Shown piece after piece: positions 1 to 9,080 of a stretch of 64,000 bases of DNA (the stretch's first letter is position 1; each line of letters begins with the position of its first letter). The notes below the pieces were generated by a model. The model was not told the origin of the DNA and did no database searches. It worked only from the letters and a program-made list of their open reading frames with translations. Location of the stretch: contig WGMT01000005.1 in assembly GCA_016124945.1 (NCBI GenBank), forward strand, positions 62,001 through 126,000, written 5' to 3'. This stretch comes from a bacterium. Lineage in GTDB: Bacteria > Chloroflexota > Anaerolineae > Caldilineales > Caldilineaceae. The translations under genes were made by a program, and so were the position numbers.

Positions 1-125
1 CAGTTCGGCAAGCCCTGTTCGTGCCAGATAGGCAGCGTTTCGTCCCAAAAGCCGAAGTCCGAGATGGGGGCGCGATCCCGCGGTTGATAGTGCATCGTCG
101 CCACAAAACGTTCCCGTTCGTTCAT
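1..125 (-). CDS. Uroporphyrinogen decarboxylase-like (URO-D family) protein, N-terminal fragment
   Basis: This short frame was not in the ORF track. The reverse strand from the ATG at 125 reads MNERERFVATMHYQPRDRAP and then ISDFGFWDETLPIW, which looks like the start of the URO-D superfamily proteins used as corrinoid or methyltransferase enzymes. The frame stays open to the window edge, so only about 41 residues and no catalytic residues are visible. It lies downstream of the DUF1537 kinase on the same strand, separated by a 350-base repeat-filled gap. The family call rests on N-terminal resemblance only. Confidence 0.6.
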   Translation of the reverse strand, partial: MNERERFVATMHYQPRDRAPISDFGFWDETLPIWHEQGLPN

Positions 126-475
126 GTGCAACCTTCGCTTTCTCTCTGAGATTTGGATAGCAGAGGATTTGATCCACGGAGGCACACGAAGAAGAAGGGG
201 AGAAGAAGAGTGACACGGATTTGAAGGATTTTCAGGAGAAAAGACGAGAAGAGCAGAACTTCACCGCAAAGGCGCAAAGTACGCAAAGTACGCAAAGATA
301 GAGAAGAAAGAGAAGATATCAAATCTTGCATCCTTTGCGTACCCTCTTTGCGCCTTTGCGGTAAATCTTTCTTACCTCTTCTAAATCCTTTTATCCGTGA
401 AATCCGCGTCCATCTCCCTCTCTCTATTCTTCATATTTCTGTATTTCTTCGTGTTTCTTCGTGTGACTTCGTGGA
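126..475. repeat. Gene-free stretch filled by a nested inverted repeat
   Basis: Three sets of arms are nested. The outer arms are ttgatccacggaggcacacg (from 169) and cgtgtgacttcgtggatcaa (ending 479). The middle arms are gacacggatttgaagga and tccttttatccgtgaaatcc. The inner arms are accgcaaaggcgcaaagtac (from 262) and ctttgcgcctttgcggt (ending 362). The outer arm supplies the TGA stop of the DUF1537 gene (AAT TGA TCC). The same words recur at 57246-57416, about 9100 and about 10410. No gene is seen here. Confidence 0.9.
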
Positions 476-1636
476 TCAATTTCTGATGAGATCGAGTAAC
501 GTGATCAAAGTCTCTTCCTGGCCAAAGCTGCCCGGTTTGAGGACAATCTTGTAGGCGCGTCTGTGTTTGTCCACGGCGGTACAGAGCGGCATCCCCGGCA
601 GCCATTCCGCAAGGACGGTCAACCGCTCGATCCCCAACCGCGCCAGGACGTGCATTGCCGTGTCCCCGCCGCTGAGGATGAGCAGCGACGGCGACGTGCG
701 CGCAATCACTTCCGCAGCAGCTTCGGCCAGTTGTTCCGCCGACACCCGCGCCTGTGGACCGTCCAAGACCGTACCGTGGGATGGACGGGGGAGGTGAAGG
801 AGCATTGTTTCACCGACGCCGTCATAGGTTGCGCCCGGTTCCACCGTCCATGCCACCAGCGAGCGGGTTGCGCGCAACTGTTCGATCTGCCGTTGCGCCA
901 TGTCGCTGCCACTGCCAATTACCAGCAGGCAACCCAATTTTGCGCCAACCGGCATTTCCACTTGGGGGACCGGAGCGGAGCTTGCCGCGGACCTGGCTTC
1001 TCTTGCCGCCCATGCCCCGATCAAACCGGCGCTGCCACACAGGAGCACGTCCGCCGCGGCAGCCTCCACCGCCGCCAGGACAGCCTCAAGATCCGCGTCT
1101 TCCGCCGCGTCGACGACGATCAACTTTGCCCCGTCGGCGATCAACTCACGTACCTTCTGCACTGCGCCGTCGCTGCGCACGTCTTCGAGGAGAAGATGGG
1201 CCACGGCGTGGCGGCTCTGTGTCTTCAACAACGTGGGCAGGTGAATCTGCGCGGTGACACCCGGTGCAACCAGCATGCCATCGATCAACGCCCGTCCTTG
1301 CGCGGGGAAGGCAGGACAGATCACAGCGCAAGAGGCCATCCCCAGGTCGAGCAGCGCGTCCAATTCGCTGCCCAGATGTCCGCGCAACGTCGAGTCGACT
1401 TTTTTGTACCAACGCACGTCAAGAAGCGACAGGGGAGCGGTGACGGCGCGCACCCGATGAGCGGCATCTTCCGCAGAAAGGTAACGCGAATCTGAAGTAA
1501 ACGCGAGCACATCGCCCAGGAAAGGTGGTTGCGGTGGTTGCAGGAAAATGGTCGCGGCAAAACCGGCATGGCGGCAGCGGGCGGCGCTGTCGGCCGCGCC
1601 CGTTAAGTCGTCGGCGAGGATGAGCAGCGGTTTCAT
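476..1636 (-). CDS. Four-carbon acid sugar kinase family protein (DUF1537, OtnK/DtnK-like)
   Basis: A 386-residue protein. The N-terminus MKPLLILADDLTGAADSA carries the DDLTGAAD motif typical of the four-carbon acid sugar kinase family, which phosphorylates threonate, erythronate or related acids in cytoplasmic sugar-acid breakdown. The C-terminal half has a glycine-rich nucleotide-binding region (ILSGGDTA, LKPGSFG). I chose the ATG at 1636, not the track start at 1654, because the family motif begins directly after it. No strong Shine-Dalgarno site is visible. A partner aldolase or dehydrogenase is not in the window, so the substrate is unknown. Its stop codon lies in the first unit of the downstream repeat. 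Confidence 0.88.
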   Translation of the reverse strand: MKPLLILADDLTGAADSAARCRHAGFAATIFLQPPQPPFLGDVLAFTSDSRYLSAEDAAHRVRAVTAPLSLLDVRWYKKVDSTLRGHLGSELDALLDLGMASCAVICPAFPAQGRALIDGMLVAPGVTAQIHLPTLLKTQSRHAVAHLLLEDVRSDGAVQKVRELIADGAKLIVVDAAEDADLEAVLAAVEAAAADVLLCGSAGLIGAWAAREARSAASSAPVPQVEMPVGAKLGCLLVIGSGSDMAQRQIEQLRATRSLVAWTVEPGATYDGVGETMLLHLPRPSHGTVLDGPQARVSAEQLAEAAAEVIARTSPSLLILSGGDTAMHVLARLGIERLTVLAEWLPGMPLCTAVDKHRRAYKIVLKPGSFGQEETLITLLDLIRN

Positions 1637-1838
1637 AGCGTTTATCCGAAACAAGGTGGGGCGAGGAAATGTCGACGAAATTGGACTTATCGTACTTCAT
1701 ACTGCACACAAAGTCGAACACGCTGCCGAATATGCCATTTTCTATACCCCTTCTCTATACCGTCTCCTATCCAACTTTTGGCACGCGCATTGTACCGTTG
1801 AGCAGCTAAGTAACCGGCTACTTGTTTTTCTTCGATAT

Positions 1839-1884
1839 TCGACGTCGGCCCGTCTGCTCAACCGATTTTTCGGGCCGACGTCGA
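1839..1884. repeat. 14-bp inverted repeat, possible operator or hairpin
   Basis: TCGACGTCGGCCCG at 1839-1852 pairs perfectly with CGGGCCGACGTCGA at 1871-1884 across an 18-base loop that ends in TTTTT. It is about 70 bases upstream of the TPP-enzyme start. It could be a transcription-attenuating hairpin or a regulator site; nothing decides between them. Confidence 0.7.
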
Positions 1885-1897
1885 TTGTTGTCAGCCG

Positions 1898-1948
1898 AGA
1901 AAACCTTACGGAGTAGAAAACCTTACAGAGTAGAAAACCTTACGGAGT
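1898..1948 (+). repeat. Three tandem 17-bp repeats carrying the ribosome binding site
   Basis: Units of AGAAAACCTTACGGAGT at 1898-1914, 1915-1931 (one change, ACAGAGT) and 1932-1948. The last copy places GGAG about 6 bases before the ATG at 1954, so it acts as the Shine-Dalgarno site of the TPP enzyme. Confidence 0.9.
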
Positions 1949-1953
1949 GATGT

Positions 1954-3708
1954 ATGGCCATAACGGCTTCAGATATTCTCATCGAAAAACTCCTAGACTG
2001 GCACGTCGACACCATTTTTGGGCTGCCTGGCGACGGCATCAACGGTATCATGGAAGCGCTTCGCACCCGCCAGGACAAGATCCGCTTTATCCAGGTTCGC
2101 CACGAAGAAACAGCCGCTTTTATGGCCTGCGGCTACGCCAAATACACCGGCAAGTTGGGCGTTTGCCTGGCCACTTCGGGGCCAGGGGCCATCCACCTGC
2201 TCAACGGCCTTTACGACGCAAAAATGGACGGCGCGCCCGTACTTGCCATTACCGGCACCCAGTTCCACGATTTGCTGCGCACCTACGGCCAACAGGACGT
2301 CAACCTCGAAGCGCTCTTTGAGGACGTGACGGTCTACAACACACGCGCCATGAGTGCGGCCCACATCGAAACGATCACCGATCTGGCCTGCCGTCATGCG
2401 CTCGGGCTACGCGGTGTGGCGCATATCACCATCCCCGTCGACCTACAGGAAATGGAAATCGACGAAGAAAAGACGTCCATGCGCTACCGCAGGGGGCACA
2501 CGTCCGATGTCTTCGCCCATCCACGCACCGTCCCTCACGAAGATGCCCTGCAACGGGCGGCTGATTTGCTGAACGAAGCGAAAAACATCGTCATTCTGTG
2601 TGGCAGCGGCGCATACGGGGCGCGTGAGGAACTGGAGAGCGCCGCCGAAACATTGGGCGCTCCCATTGTCAAAGCACTGCTGGGCAAGGGGGTCGTCCCC
2701 GATGCCAGCCCCTACACCACAGGTGGCATCGGCCTGTTGGGCACTGTCCCCTCTCAAGATGCGCTGGCCGAGTGTGATGCGTTGCTCTGGGTGGGGTCAT
2801 CCTTTCCGTACATGGAATTTCTGCCAAAGCCCGGGCAGGCGCGCACCGTGCAGATCGACCTTGATCCGGCGCGTATCGGGCTACGCTACCCCACAGAGGT
2901 CCCACTGGTCGGCGACAGCAAGCACACGTTGGTGGCATTGCTGCCGTTACTCAAGCGCAAGGCGGACCGATCCTTCTTGGAGAAAGCGCAAGCCGCCATG
3001 CAGGATTGGAAAAAGCGATTGCAGGAGCGGGGTTCACGACGCGACAAGCCGATGAAACCACAAGTTGTCGCCCATGAACTTAACAAGTTGCTCGACAACG
3101 ACGCTGTGATTGCCTGCGATTCGGGCACCATTACCAGCATGTGGGCGCGCTACATTGAGGCACGTGAGCAGCAACAACATGCCGTCTCAGGCAATCTTGC
3201 CAGTATGGCATGCGCCCTGCCCTACGCCATGGCCGCACAAGTTGCTTTTTCAGAACGGCAGTGTGTCGCCATCATCGGTGACGGCGGTTTTACCATGCTC
3301 ATGGGCGAGTTGGCCACCTGCATCAAATACAACCTGCCCGTAAAGATCATCATCTTCAAGAACAACACACTGGGGCAGATCCGCTGGGAACAGATGCTCT
3401 TTTTGGGGAATCCCGAATTTGGCTGCGAACTGCAACCCATCAACTTCGCCATGATTGCGCAGGCTTTCGGTGCAACCGGCATCACCATTGAAGATCCTGC
3501 CGACTGCGGCCAACAGCTTCGCCAGGCACTCTCCACGCCAGGACCGGTTGTGGTCGAGGCGGTGGTTGATCCGAATGAATTGCCCATGCCGCCCCATTTG
3601 AAACCCGACTACGCCGAAAATCTAGCCCAGGCGCTGGCCAAAGGCGAAAGTGATCTCACCGAAATTCTCGGCGCGACCATGCAGGAACGCATTCGCAAGC
3701 TGATTTAG
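1954..3708 (+). CDS. Thiamine-pyrophosphate enzyme, pyruvate oxidase / pyruvate:quinone dehydrogenase (PoxB) type
   Basis: A 584-residue protein, full length for the acetolactate synthase/pyruvate oxidase superfamily. The N-terminal TPP-binding domain has the catalytic glutamate region RHEETAAFMACGYA. The central domain has the family's nucleotide-binding fold. The C-terminal domain holds the TPP/Mg motif, GDGGFTML running to the paired Asn in FKNN. Closest in style to PoxB, which decarboxylates pyruvate to acetate and CO2 and passes electrons to membrane quinone. No small acetolactate synthase subunit is adjacent, which argues against IlvB. The short C-terminus after the TPP domain leaves the membrane/lipid-binding segment of E. 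coli PoxB unproven. The start is supported by GGAG 6 bases upstream. Confidence 0.8.
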   Translation: MAITASDILIEKLLDWHVDTIFGLPGDGINGIMEALRTRQDKIRFIQVRHEETAAFMACGYAKYTGKLGVCLATSGPGAIHLLNGLYDAKMDGAPVLAITGTQFHDLLRTYGQQDVNLEALFEDVTVYNTRAMSAAHIETITDLACRHALGLRGVAHITIPVDLQEMEIDEEKTSMRYRRGHTSDVFAHPRTVPHEDALQRAADLLNEAKNIVILCGSGAYGAREELESAAETLGAPIVKALLGKGVVPDASPYTTGGIGLLGTVPSQDALAECDALLWVGSSFPYMEFLPKPGQARTVQIDLDPARIGLRYPTEVPLVGDSKHTLVALLPLLKRKADRSFLEKAQAAMQDWKKRLQERGSRRDKPMKPQVVAHELNKLLDNDAVIACDSGTITSMWARYIEAREQQQHAVSGNLASMACALPYAMAAQVAFSERQCVAIIGDGGFTMLMGELATCIKYNLPVKIIIFKNNTLGQIRWEQMLFLGNPEFGCELQPINFAMIAQAFGATGITIEDPADCGQQLRQALSTPGPVVVEAVVDPNELPMPPHLKPDYAENLAQALAKGESDLTEILGATMQERIRKLI

Positions 3709-3776
3709 GTGATTGGTGATTGGTGATTAGTGACTGGGCAGATCTCACCTCTGCCCAGTCACCAATCACCAATCAC
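3709..3776. repeat. Stop-anchored hairpin with GTGATTG tandem arms
   Basis: Begins directly after the TAG of the TPP enzyme. GTGATTGGTGATTGGTGATT-type units and GACTGGGCAG pair with CTGCCCAGTCACCAATCACC. The same unit appears inside the corrinoid activator gene at 24735-24819. Confidence 0.9.
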
Positions 3777-3795
3777 AATTCAACAGGACTATCGC

Positions 3796-4452
3796 GTGTC
3801 GCAGATCTTCCACCCCAGCACAAACGCAATTGCCCGGGCCACGATCTTTGGCGCAATCTTGATCGTCGGTGCGATCCTGGCGCTGCTCTACTTCTACTAT
3901 CGCTCGCCCTATGAGACGCAGGTAGGTGTGGTACAGCCACAGCCGGTCCCCTTCAGCCATGAACACCACGTCAGCGGGCTGGGGATCGATTGTCGCTACT
4001 GCCACACATCGGTCGAGGAATCGTCCTTTGCCGGCATTCCGCCTACCCATACCTGTATGACCTGTCATTCACAGATCTGGGTGGACAGCCCTATGCTCGA
4101 ACCGGTGCGCCAGAGTTATCAGACAGGTATCCCGTTGCCGTGGGTGCGTGTCCACGACATGGCGGACTTTGTCTATTTTAACCACGCCGTGCACGTGAAC
4201 AACGGCATCGGCTGCGCGTCCTGCCACGGTGACGTGGGCAACATGCCACTTGTAGCCAAAGCCGAACCGATGACCATGGGCTGGTGCCTCGAATGTCACC
4301 GCGACCCGGCGCGCAATGTGCGCCCGCAAGAGGAGATTTTCAACATGCAGTGGCAACCGCCGCCCGATCAACATGTTGTGGGCGAACAACTGCTGGCCGA
4401 GTACGGGATTGAACACGAACGATTGTCAGATTGTTACATCTGTCATCGGTAA
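3796..4452 (+). CDS. actA: Alternative complex III pentaheme cytochrome c subunit ActA
   Basis: A 218-residue protein with five CxxCH heme sites in order: CRYCH, CMTCH, CASCH, CLECH and CYICH. One membrane span near the N-terminus (ATIFGAILIVGAILALLYFYY) anchors it outside the cytoplasmic membrane. Pentaheme content, one anchor and the position before actB match ActA, which takes electrons within alternative complex III (quinol:electron acceptor oxidoreductase). The track ORF starts at 3730 inside the hairpin. I prefer the GTG at 3796 because it is preceded by ACAGGA at proper spacing and gives a normal N-terminus, MSQIFHPSTNAIARA. It opens the actABCDEF operon. Confidence 0.9.
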   Translation: MSQIFHPSTNAIARATIFGAILIVGAILALLYFYYRSPYETQVGVVQPQPVPFSHEHHVSGLGIDCRYCHTSVEESSFAGIPPTHTCMTCHSQIWVDSPMLEPVRQSYQTGIPLPWVRVHDMADFVYFNHAVHVNNGIGCASCHGDVGNMPLVAKAEPMTMGWCLECHRDPARNVRPQEEIFNMQWQPPPDQHVVGEQLLAEYGIEHERLSDCYICHR

Positions 4453-4658
4453 GGTCGAGTCAGTGCCTGGAGACAAGTCAAAAGTCAAAAGGCAAAGTGC
4501 AAAGCAAAAGGCAAAAGTGAAAGACGCGTTCGACGAAGCCCGCTCCAAAGGAAGTGATCTCGTCCTCAACGCCCCCCACGCAGGTTGCGTGGGGCTACGA
4601 CAGACAAAGACACTTCGTCAACCCGATCTTTACTCATTATTCATCTCTATCAATTTCT
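4453..4658. repeat. actA-actB spacer with AAAAGGC direct repeats and a small hairpin
   Basis: Degenerate repeats of the type AAGTCAAAAGTCAAAAGGCA run through about 4477-4525. A short palindrome, CCCCACGCA / TGCGTGGGG, lies at 4574-4594. No gene is seen. Confidence 0.65.
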
Positions 4659-7601
4659 ATGACCCAAAACCAACCAACCTTCCCCTCGGGTCGCCACTTC
4701 TGGCGCAGCCTGGAAGAACTGGCCGACACCGAGGAATTCCGAGCGCAATTGGCGCAGGAATATCCGAATCAAAGCTTTTCCTTCAACGCAGATCGACGAT
4801 CCTTCCTCAAATTGATGGGGGCGTCGTTGGCGATGATGGGGTTGGCCGGTTGTACCCAACCGCCACGGGAACCGATTGTCCCCTACGTTGAAGCGCCCGA
4901 GGACATTGTGCCGGGCAAGCCGCTCTTTTTCGCGTCGGTCATGCCCCACAACGGCTACGCCCGCGGCGTACTCGTGGAAAACCACATGGGCCGCCCCACC
5001 AAAGTGGAAGGCAATCCTGATCACCCCGACAGCCTTGGCGCGACGGACGTCTTCATGCAAGGCTCAGTCCTCGGCCTCTACGATCCAGACCGCGCCGAAG
5101 TGCTCACCGAGAATGGACAGATCCGCACCTGGAGTACCTTCGTCGATACCATCACCGCCCACATGGAAGCGATGACCGACGGCGGTGCAGGCTTCCGACT
5201 GCTCACCGAAACTGTCACCTCGCCGACGCTGGCGGCGCAGATTGCGGGTCTGCTCGAAGCCTACCCACAAGCCCGCTGGCACCAATACGAACCCACCGGC
5301 CTCGACAACATCCGCGCGGGGACCCAACTCGCCTTCGGTCGCGTGCTCAACCCCGTCTACGATCTGAGCGGGGCGCAACGCATCCTGGCTTTGGACGCCA
5401 ATTTTCTGTCCTCGTTGCCGGGGAGCCTGCGCTACGCTCGTCAATTTGCCGACAACCGGCGCTTGTCAGAAGGCGTCGAAGACATGAACCGCCTCTACGC
5501 CATCGAAAGCACGCCCACGTTGACCGGCGCCAAGGCGGATTACCGCATTGCCGCCCGCGCCGACCAGATCGGGCTGCTGGCACGCGCCGCCGCCGCCCAG
5601 TTGGGGGTGGACGTTGCCGCGCCTGCATTGGACGAAGAGTTCACAGCCTGGATCAGCGCCGCCGTCGAAGACCTCTCCACACACCGCGGGGCAAGCCTCG
5701 TCATCGCCGGTGAGGAACAGCCGCCCGTCGTCCACGCCCTGGCCTACGCCATCAACGACGCCCTGGGCAACATCGGCACCACCCTCTACTTCACCGAACC
5801 CGTCGAAGCGCGGCCCGAAATCCAGAGCGAATCACTCATCACCCTGGCCGAAGAGATCGCCGCCGGTGACGTCCACACGCTGGTGATCCTCGACGCCAAC
5901 CCGGTCTTCACCGCACCGGCGGACCTGAACTTTGTCAACCTGCTCGACCAGGTGCCGATGACCGTCCACCAGAGCCTCTATTTCGACGAAACGTCGGCCC
6001 ACTGCCGCTGGCACATTCCCGCCAGCCACTATTTGGAATCTTGGAGCGACGCCCGCGCCTTTGACGGCACCGCCAGCATCGTGCAGCCCTTGATCGAGCC
6101 GCTTTTCCAGAGCCACACCGTCCACGAAGTGCTGACCGCACTTGGCGGATCGACGCCCCGATCCAGCTTTGAAATCGTGGCACAGACATGGCAGGCATTT
6201 TTTGAAGACCAAACCGAATTGCCGGCGCCCGACTTTGAGACTTTTTGGCGACGATCCCTCCACGACGGCGTCATCGCGGGGACAACTTTGCCGCCGGTCG
6301 ATGTGACCATCGCCGCCGACCTGTCTACAGCGCTGGGTGATCCGATTGGCCTGCAACCGACATCACTGGAGATCAATTTCCGCGCAGATCCGTCCATCGG
6401 CGACGGACGCTTCGCCAACAACGCCTGGTTGCAAGAGCTGCCCAAGCCGCTCTCAACGCTCACGTGGGACAACGCGGCGCTGCTCAGCCCGTCCACTGCG
6501 CTGGGGTTGGAGGTGACGACGGGGGATGTCGTCGAACTGACCCACAACGGGCGCACGCTGCTTGCGCCTGTCTTTGTGCTGCCGGGCCACGCCCACAATT
6601 CCGTCACCCTCTACCTGGGCTACGGACATCGCTGGCCGAACGAAATCAGCCAGAATCTCGGCTTTGACGCCTACAGCCTGCGCACTACAGACGCGCTCTA
6701 CTTCGGGCGTGGCCTCGAACTGCGCAAAACAGGTGAGACCTATCCACTGGCAACGACGCAGAACCACTACGCACTGGAAGGCCGCGATCTTGTGCGGGTG
6801 GCTACGCTGGAAGAGTACCAGGAACACCCCGACTTCGCCCATGGGGATCACCATTTCGAGGGAGAGCCGCCGTCACTCTATCCAGAGTACGTCTACGAAG
6901 GCAACGCCTGGGGCATGACCATCGACCTGAGCGCCTGTATCGGCTGTAACGCCTGTGTCATCGGCTGCCAGGTGGAAAACAACATCCCCACGGTAGGCAA
7001 AGAGGGTGTACTCAACGGGCGCGAGATGCACTGGATCAAGATCGACACCTACTTCGAGGGTGAAGTTGATGCGCCGCGCACCTACTTCCAGCCGCGCCCT
7101 TGTATGCACTGCGAAAAAGCGCCGTGTGAACCGGTCTGCCCTGTTGCAGCCACTGTGCACGATTCCGAAGGGCTGAATCAGATGGTCTACAACCGCTGTG
7201 TAGGCACCCGCTACTGCGCCAACAACTGCCCGTACAAGGTGCGCCGCTTCAATTTCTTTGAATATGTGGACGACGAACCCCAGTTGCTCAAAATGTTCCG
7301 CAACCCAGATGTCACCGTGCGCACCCGGGGCGTCATGGAAAAGTGTACCTACTGTGTGCAGCGCATTAACCAGGCGCGCATGGAAGCCAACATCGACAAC
7401 CGCCCAATCGGCGACGGCGAGATCCGCACCGCCTGCCAACAAGCCTGCCCGACCCAGGCCATCATCTTTGGGGACATCAACAACGAAGAGAGCCGCGTTG
7501 CCCAACTCAAAGCCCATCCGCTTAACTACGGCATGCTCGAAGAACTGGGCACGCAGCCGCGGACGAGTTATTTGGCGGCGGTGGAGAATCGTAATGCGTA
7601 A
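4659..7601 (+). CDS. actB: Alternative complex III subunit ActB (molybdopterin-oxidoreductase-like and ferredoxin domains fused)
   Basis: A 980-residue protein. Residues 1 to about 70 form the extended Tat-type leader common to these subunits: a charged helix, then DRRSFLKLMG and a hydrophobic stretch ending LAGC. Residues about 80-720 resemble a molybdopterin oxidoreductase, as in ActB1, where the family has lost the cofactor. Residues about 750-960 form a ferredoxin part with clusters CIGCNACVIGC, CMHCEKAPCEPVC, a CANNCP segment and CTYCVQRI, for several Fe-S centres. It is the large extracytoplasmic electron-transfer subunit. The start is the ATG at 4659, because the track ORF from 4554 runs through intergenic sequence. 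The stop codon TAA opens the next repeat. Confidence 0.92.
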   Translation: MTQNQPTFPSGRHFWRSLEELADTEEFRAQLAQEYPNQSFSFNADRRSFLKLMGASLAMMGLAGCTQPPREPIVPYVEAPEDIVPGKPLFFASVMPHNGYARGVLVENHMGRPTKVEGNPDHPDSLGATDVFMQGSVLGLYDPDRAEVLTENGQIRTWSTFVDTITAHMEAMTDGGAGFRLLTETVTSPTLAAQIAGLLEAYPQARWHQYEPTGLDNIRAGTQLAFGRVLNPVYDLSGAQRILALDANFLSSLPGSLRYARQFADNRRLSEGVEDMNRLYAIESTPTLTGAKADYRIAARADQIGLLARAAAAQLGVDVAAPALDEEFTAWISAAVEDLSTHRGASLVIAGEEQPPVVHALAYAINDALGNIGTTLYFTEPVEARPEIQSESLITLAEEIAAGDVHTLVILDANPVFTAPADLNFVNLLDQVPMTVHQSLYFDETSAHCRWHIPASHYLESWSDARAFDGTASIVQPLIEPLFQSHTVHEVLTALGGSTPRSSFEIVAQTWQAFFEDQTELPAPDFETFWRRSLHDGVIAGTTLPPVDVTIAADLSTALGDPIGLQPTSLEINFRADPSIGDGRFANNAWLQELPKPLSTLTWDNAALLSPSTALGLEVTTGDVVELTHNGRTLLAPVFVLPGHAHNSVTLYLGYGHRWPNEISQNLGFDAYSLRTTDALYFGRGLELRKTGETYPLATTQNHYALEGRDLVRVATLEEYQEHPDFAHGDHHFEGEPPSLYPEYVYEGNAWGMTIDLSACIGCNACVIGCQVENNIPTVGKEGVLNGREMHWIKIDTYFEGEVDAPRTYFQPRPCMHCEKAPCEPVCPVAATVHDSEGLNQMVYNRCVGTRYCANNCPYKVRRFNFFEYVDDEPQLLKMFRNPDVTVRTRGVMEKCTYCVQRINQARMEANIDNRPIGDGEIRTACQQACPTQAIIFGDINNEESRVAQLKAHPLNYGMLEELGTQPRTSYLAAVENRNA

Positions 7602-7602
7602 G

Positions 7603-7681
7603 GAGTAATAAGTAATTCGTTAACACCGGATCGTTCCATTGGCGACGATCCTCGCTTAACACATTACTCGTTACTCGTTAC
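7603..7681. repeat. Inverted repeat with AGTAAT arms after actB
   Basis: GTAAGGAGTAATAAGTAATTCGTTAAC-like sequence pairs with CGCTTAACACATTACTCGTTACTCGTTAC; GGATCGT pairs with ACGATCC in the centre. It starts at the actB stop and ends about 20 bases before the actC start. Confidence 0.85.
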
Positions 7682-7700
7682 CTAACCGAAATGAAACCCA

Positions 7701-9080
7701 ATGCAACGAGATCTCCCTCCCCCATCCCAACCCACGCCCGTCCTCGCGCCCGGCCACACCTACGGCTCGGTGACGGACAAGATCAGCGAGATTGTGCTAA
7801 CGCAACGTACGCCGCGTTGGTGGTATGTGGGCTTCGGCATTGGTTTTTTGCTGACGATGCTGCTCTTCTATTCCATCACCTGGCTGCTCTTGCAAGGGAC
7901 AGGGATCTGGGGCATCAACGCGCCGGTTGGGTGGGGCTTTGCCATCATCAACTTCGTCTGGTGGATCGGCATCGGCCACGCCGGGACCTTTATTTCGGCG
8001 ATTCTGTTGCTGCTGAATCAGGAGTGGCGCACGTCGATCAACCGTTTCGCCGAGGCGATGACGCTCTTCGCCGTGGCCAGCGCCGGTCTCTTTCCGCTGC
8101 TGCATTTGGGGCGACCGTGGCTTTTCTACTGGCTGGTGCCCTACCCCAACACGATGGCGCTGTGGCCCCAGTGGCGCAGCCCCCTGGTATGGGACGTCTT
8201 CGCGGTGACGACGTACGCGCTGATCTCGTTGCTCTTCTGGTACACCGGCCTGGTGCCAGACATGGCCACACTGCGCGACCGCTCCACCAACCGCGTCGCC
8301 CAGTGGATCTTCGGCTTTTTCGCCATGGGCTGGCGCAACGCCGCCACCCATTGGGAACGCTACCAGGGCGCCTACTTCATCCTGGCCGCGCTGGCGACGC
8401 CGCTGGTGATCTCGGTGCACAGCATCGTCGGTCTCGACTTTGCCGTGGGTGTGATCCCCGGCTGGCATTCCACGATCTTCCCGCCGTATTTTGTGGGCGG
8501 GGCGATCTTCAGTGGCTTTGCCATGGTGCTCACGATTTCGATTCCACTGCGGCGGGCCTTTGGGCTGCAAGATTTCATCACCATGCGTCACCTCGACAAC
8601 ATGGCCAAGGTGATGTTGGCCACCGGGCTGATTGTGGCCTACGGCTATGTCATCGAAGTCTTCTTCACCTGGTACAGCGCCAATGAATTCGAGTGGTTCA
8701 TGATGGTCAACCGTGGCCTGGGGCCGTACGCACCTGCATTCTGGGCCATGATCACCTGCAACGTGGTGCTGCCGCAGTTGCTCTGGTCGCGGCGCATTCG
8801 CCACAATGTGGCGATCTTATGGGTGATTTCGATTGTGGTGAACATCGGCATGTGGCTGGAACGCTTTGTAATCGTGGTGACCAGCCTGCACCGTGATTTT
8901 GTCCCTGCGGCGTGGGGCAACTATGCCCCCACTTTTTGGGACTGGGCCATGTACATCGGCACCATCGGCATGTTCTTTGCCCTGCTCTTCCTTTTTATCC
9001 GGGTGCTGCCCATGATCTCGATCTTTGAGATGCGCGAACTGGTGGCCGAAGAACGCAAGGACCAGGAAGCAGATGGATAA
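7701..9080 (+). CDS. actC: Alternative complex III integral membrane subunit ActC (NrfD/PsrC family)
   Basis: A 459-residue polytopic membrane protein with roughly ten hydrophobic segments, for example [18 protein letters not shown] and [19 protein letters not shown]. The [12 protein letters not shown] stretch and overall length fit the NrfD-like subunit that forms the quinol site of alternative complex III. It lies between actB and actD, and its stop TAA overlaps the actD start (ATGGATAA), so the two are probably translationally coupled. The ATG at 7701 is accepted as the start; a second ATG ten bases upstream is out of frame. Confidence 0.92.
   Translation: MQRDLPPPSQPTPVLAPGHTYGSVTDKISEIVLTQRTPRWWYVGFGIGFLLTMLLFYSITWLLLQGTGIWGINAPVGWGFAIINFVWWIGIGHAGTFISAILLLLNQEWRTSINRFAEAMTLFAVASAGLFPLLHLGRPWLFYWLVPYPNTMALWPQWRSPLVWDVFAVTTYALISLLFWYTGLVPDMATLRDRSTNRVAQWIFGFFAMGWRNAATHWERYQGAYFILAALATPLVISVHSIVGLDFAVGVIPGWHSTIFPPYFVGGAIFSGFAMVLTISIPLRRAFGLQDFITMRHLDNMAKVMLATGLIVAYGYVIEVFFTWYSANEFEWFMMVNRGLGPYAPAFWAMITCNVVLPQLLWSRRIRHNVAILWVISIVVNIGMWLERFVIVVTSLHRDFVPAAWGNYAPTFWDWAMYIGTIGMFFALLFLFIRVLPMISIFEMRELVAEERKDQEADG

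Larger units (their letters stand above)
1637..1953. other. Divergent intergenic region between the DUF1537 and TPP-enzyme genes
   Basis: 317 bases without a gene, between divergent genes and therefore expected to hold both promoters. The only clear structures are a 14-bp inverted repeat (1839-1884) and three 17-bp direct repeats (1898-1948). I found no promoter with a convincing -35/-10 pair. Confidence 0.6.

Noticed and set aside
3730-3795. N-terminal extension of actA from the ATG at 3730
   Set aside because: The extension lies within the stop-anchored hairpin and has no ribosome binding site; the GTG at 3796 has ACAGGA.
7691-8686. 331-codon plus-strand ORF overlapping actC
   Set aside because: Frame-shifted shadow of actC, Arg/His-rich; actC in the other frame has the expected membrane spans.
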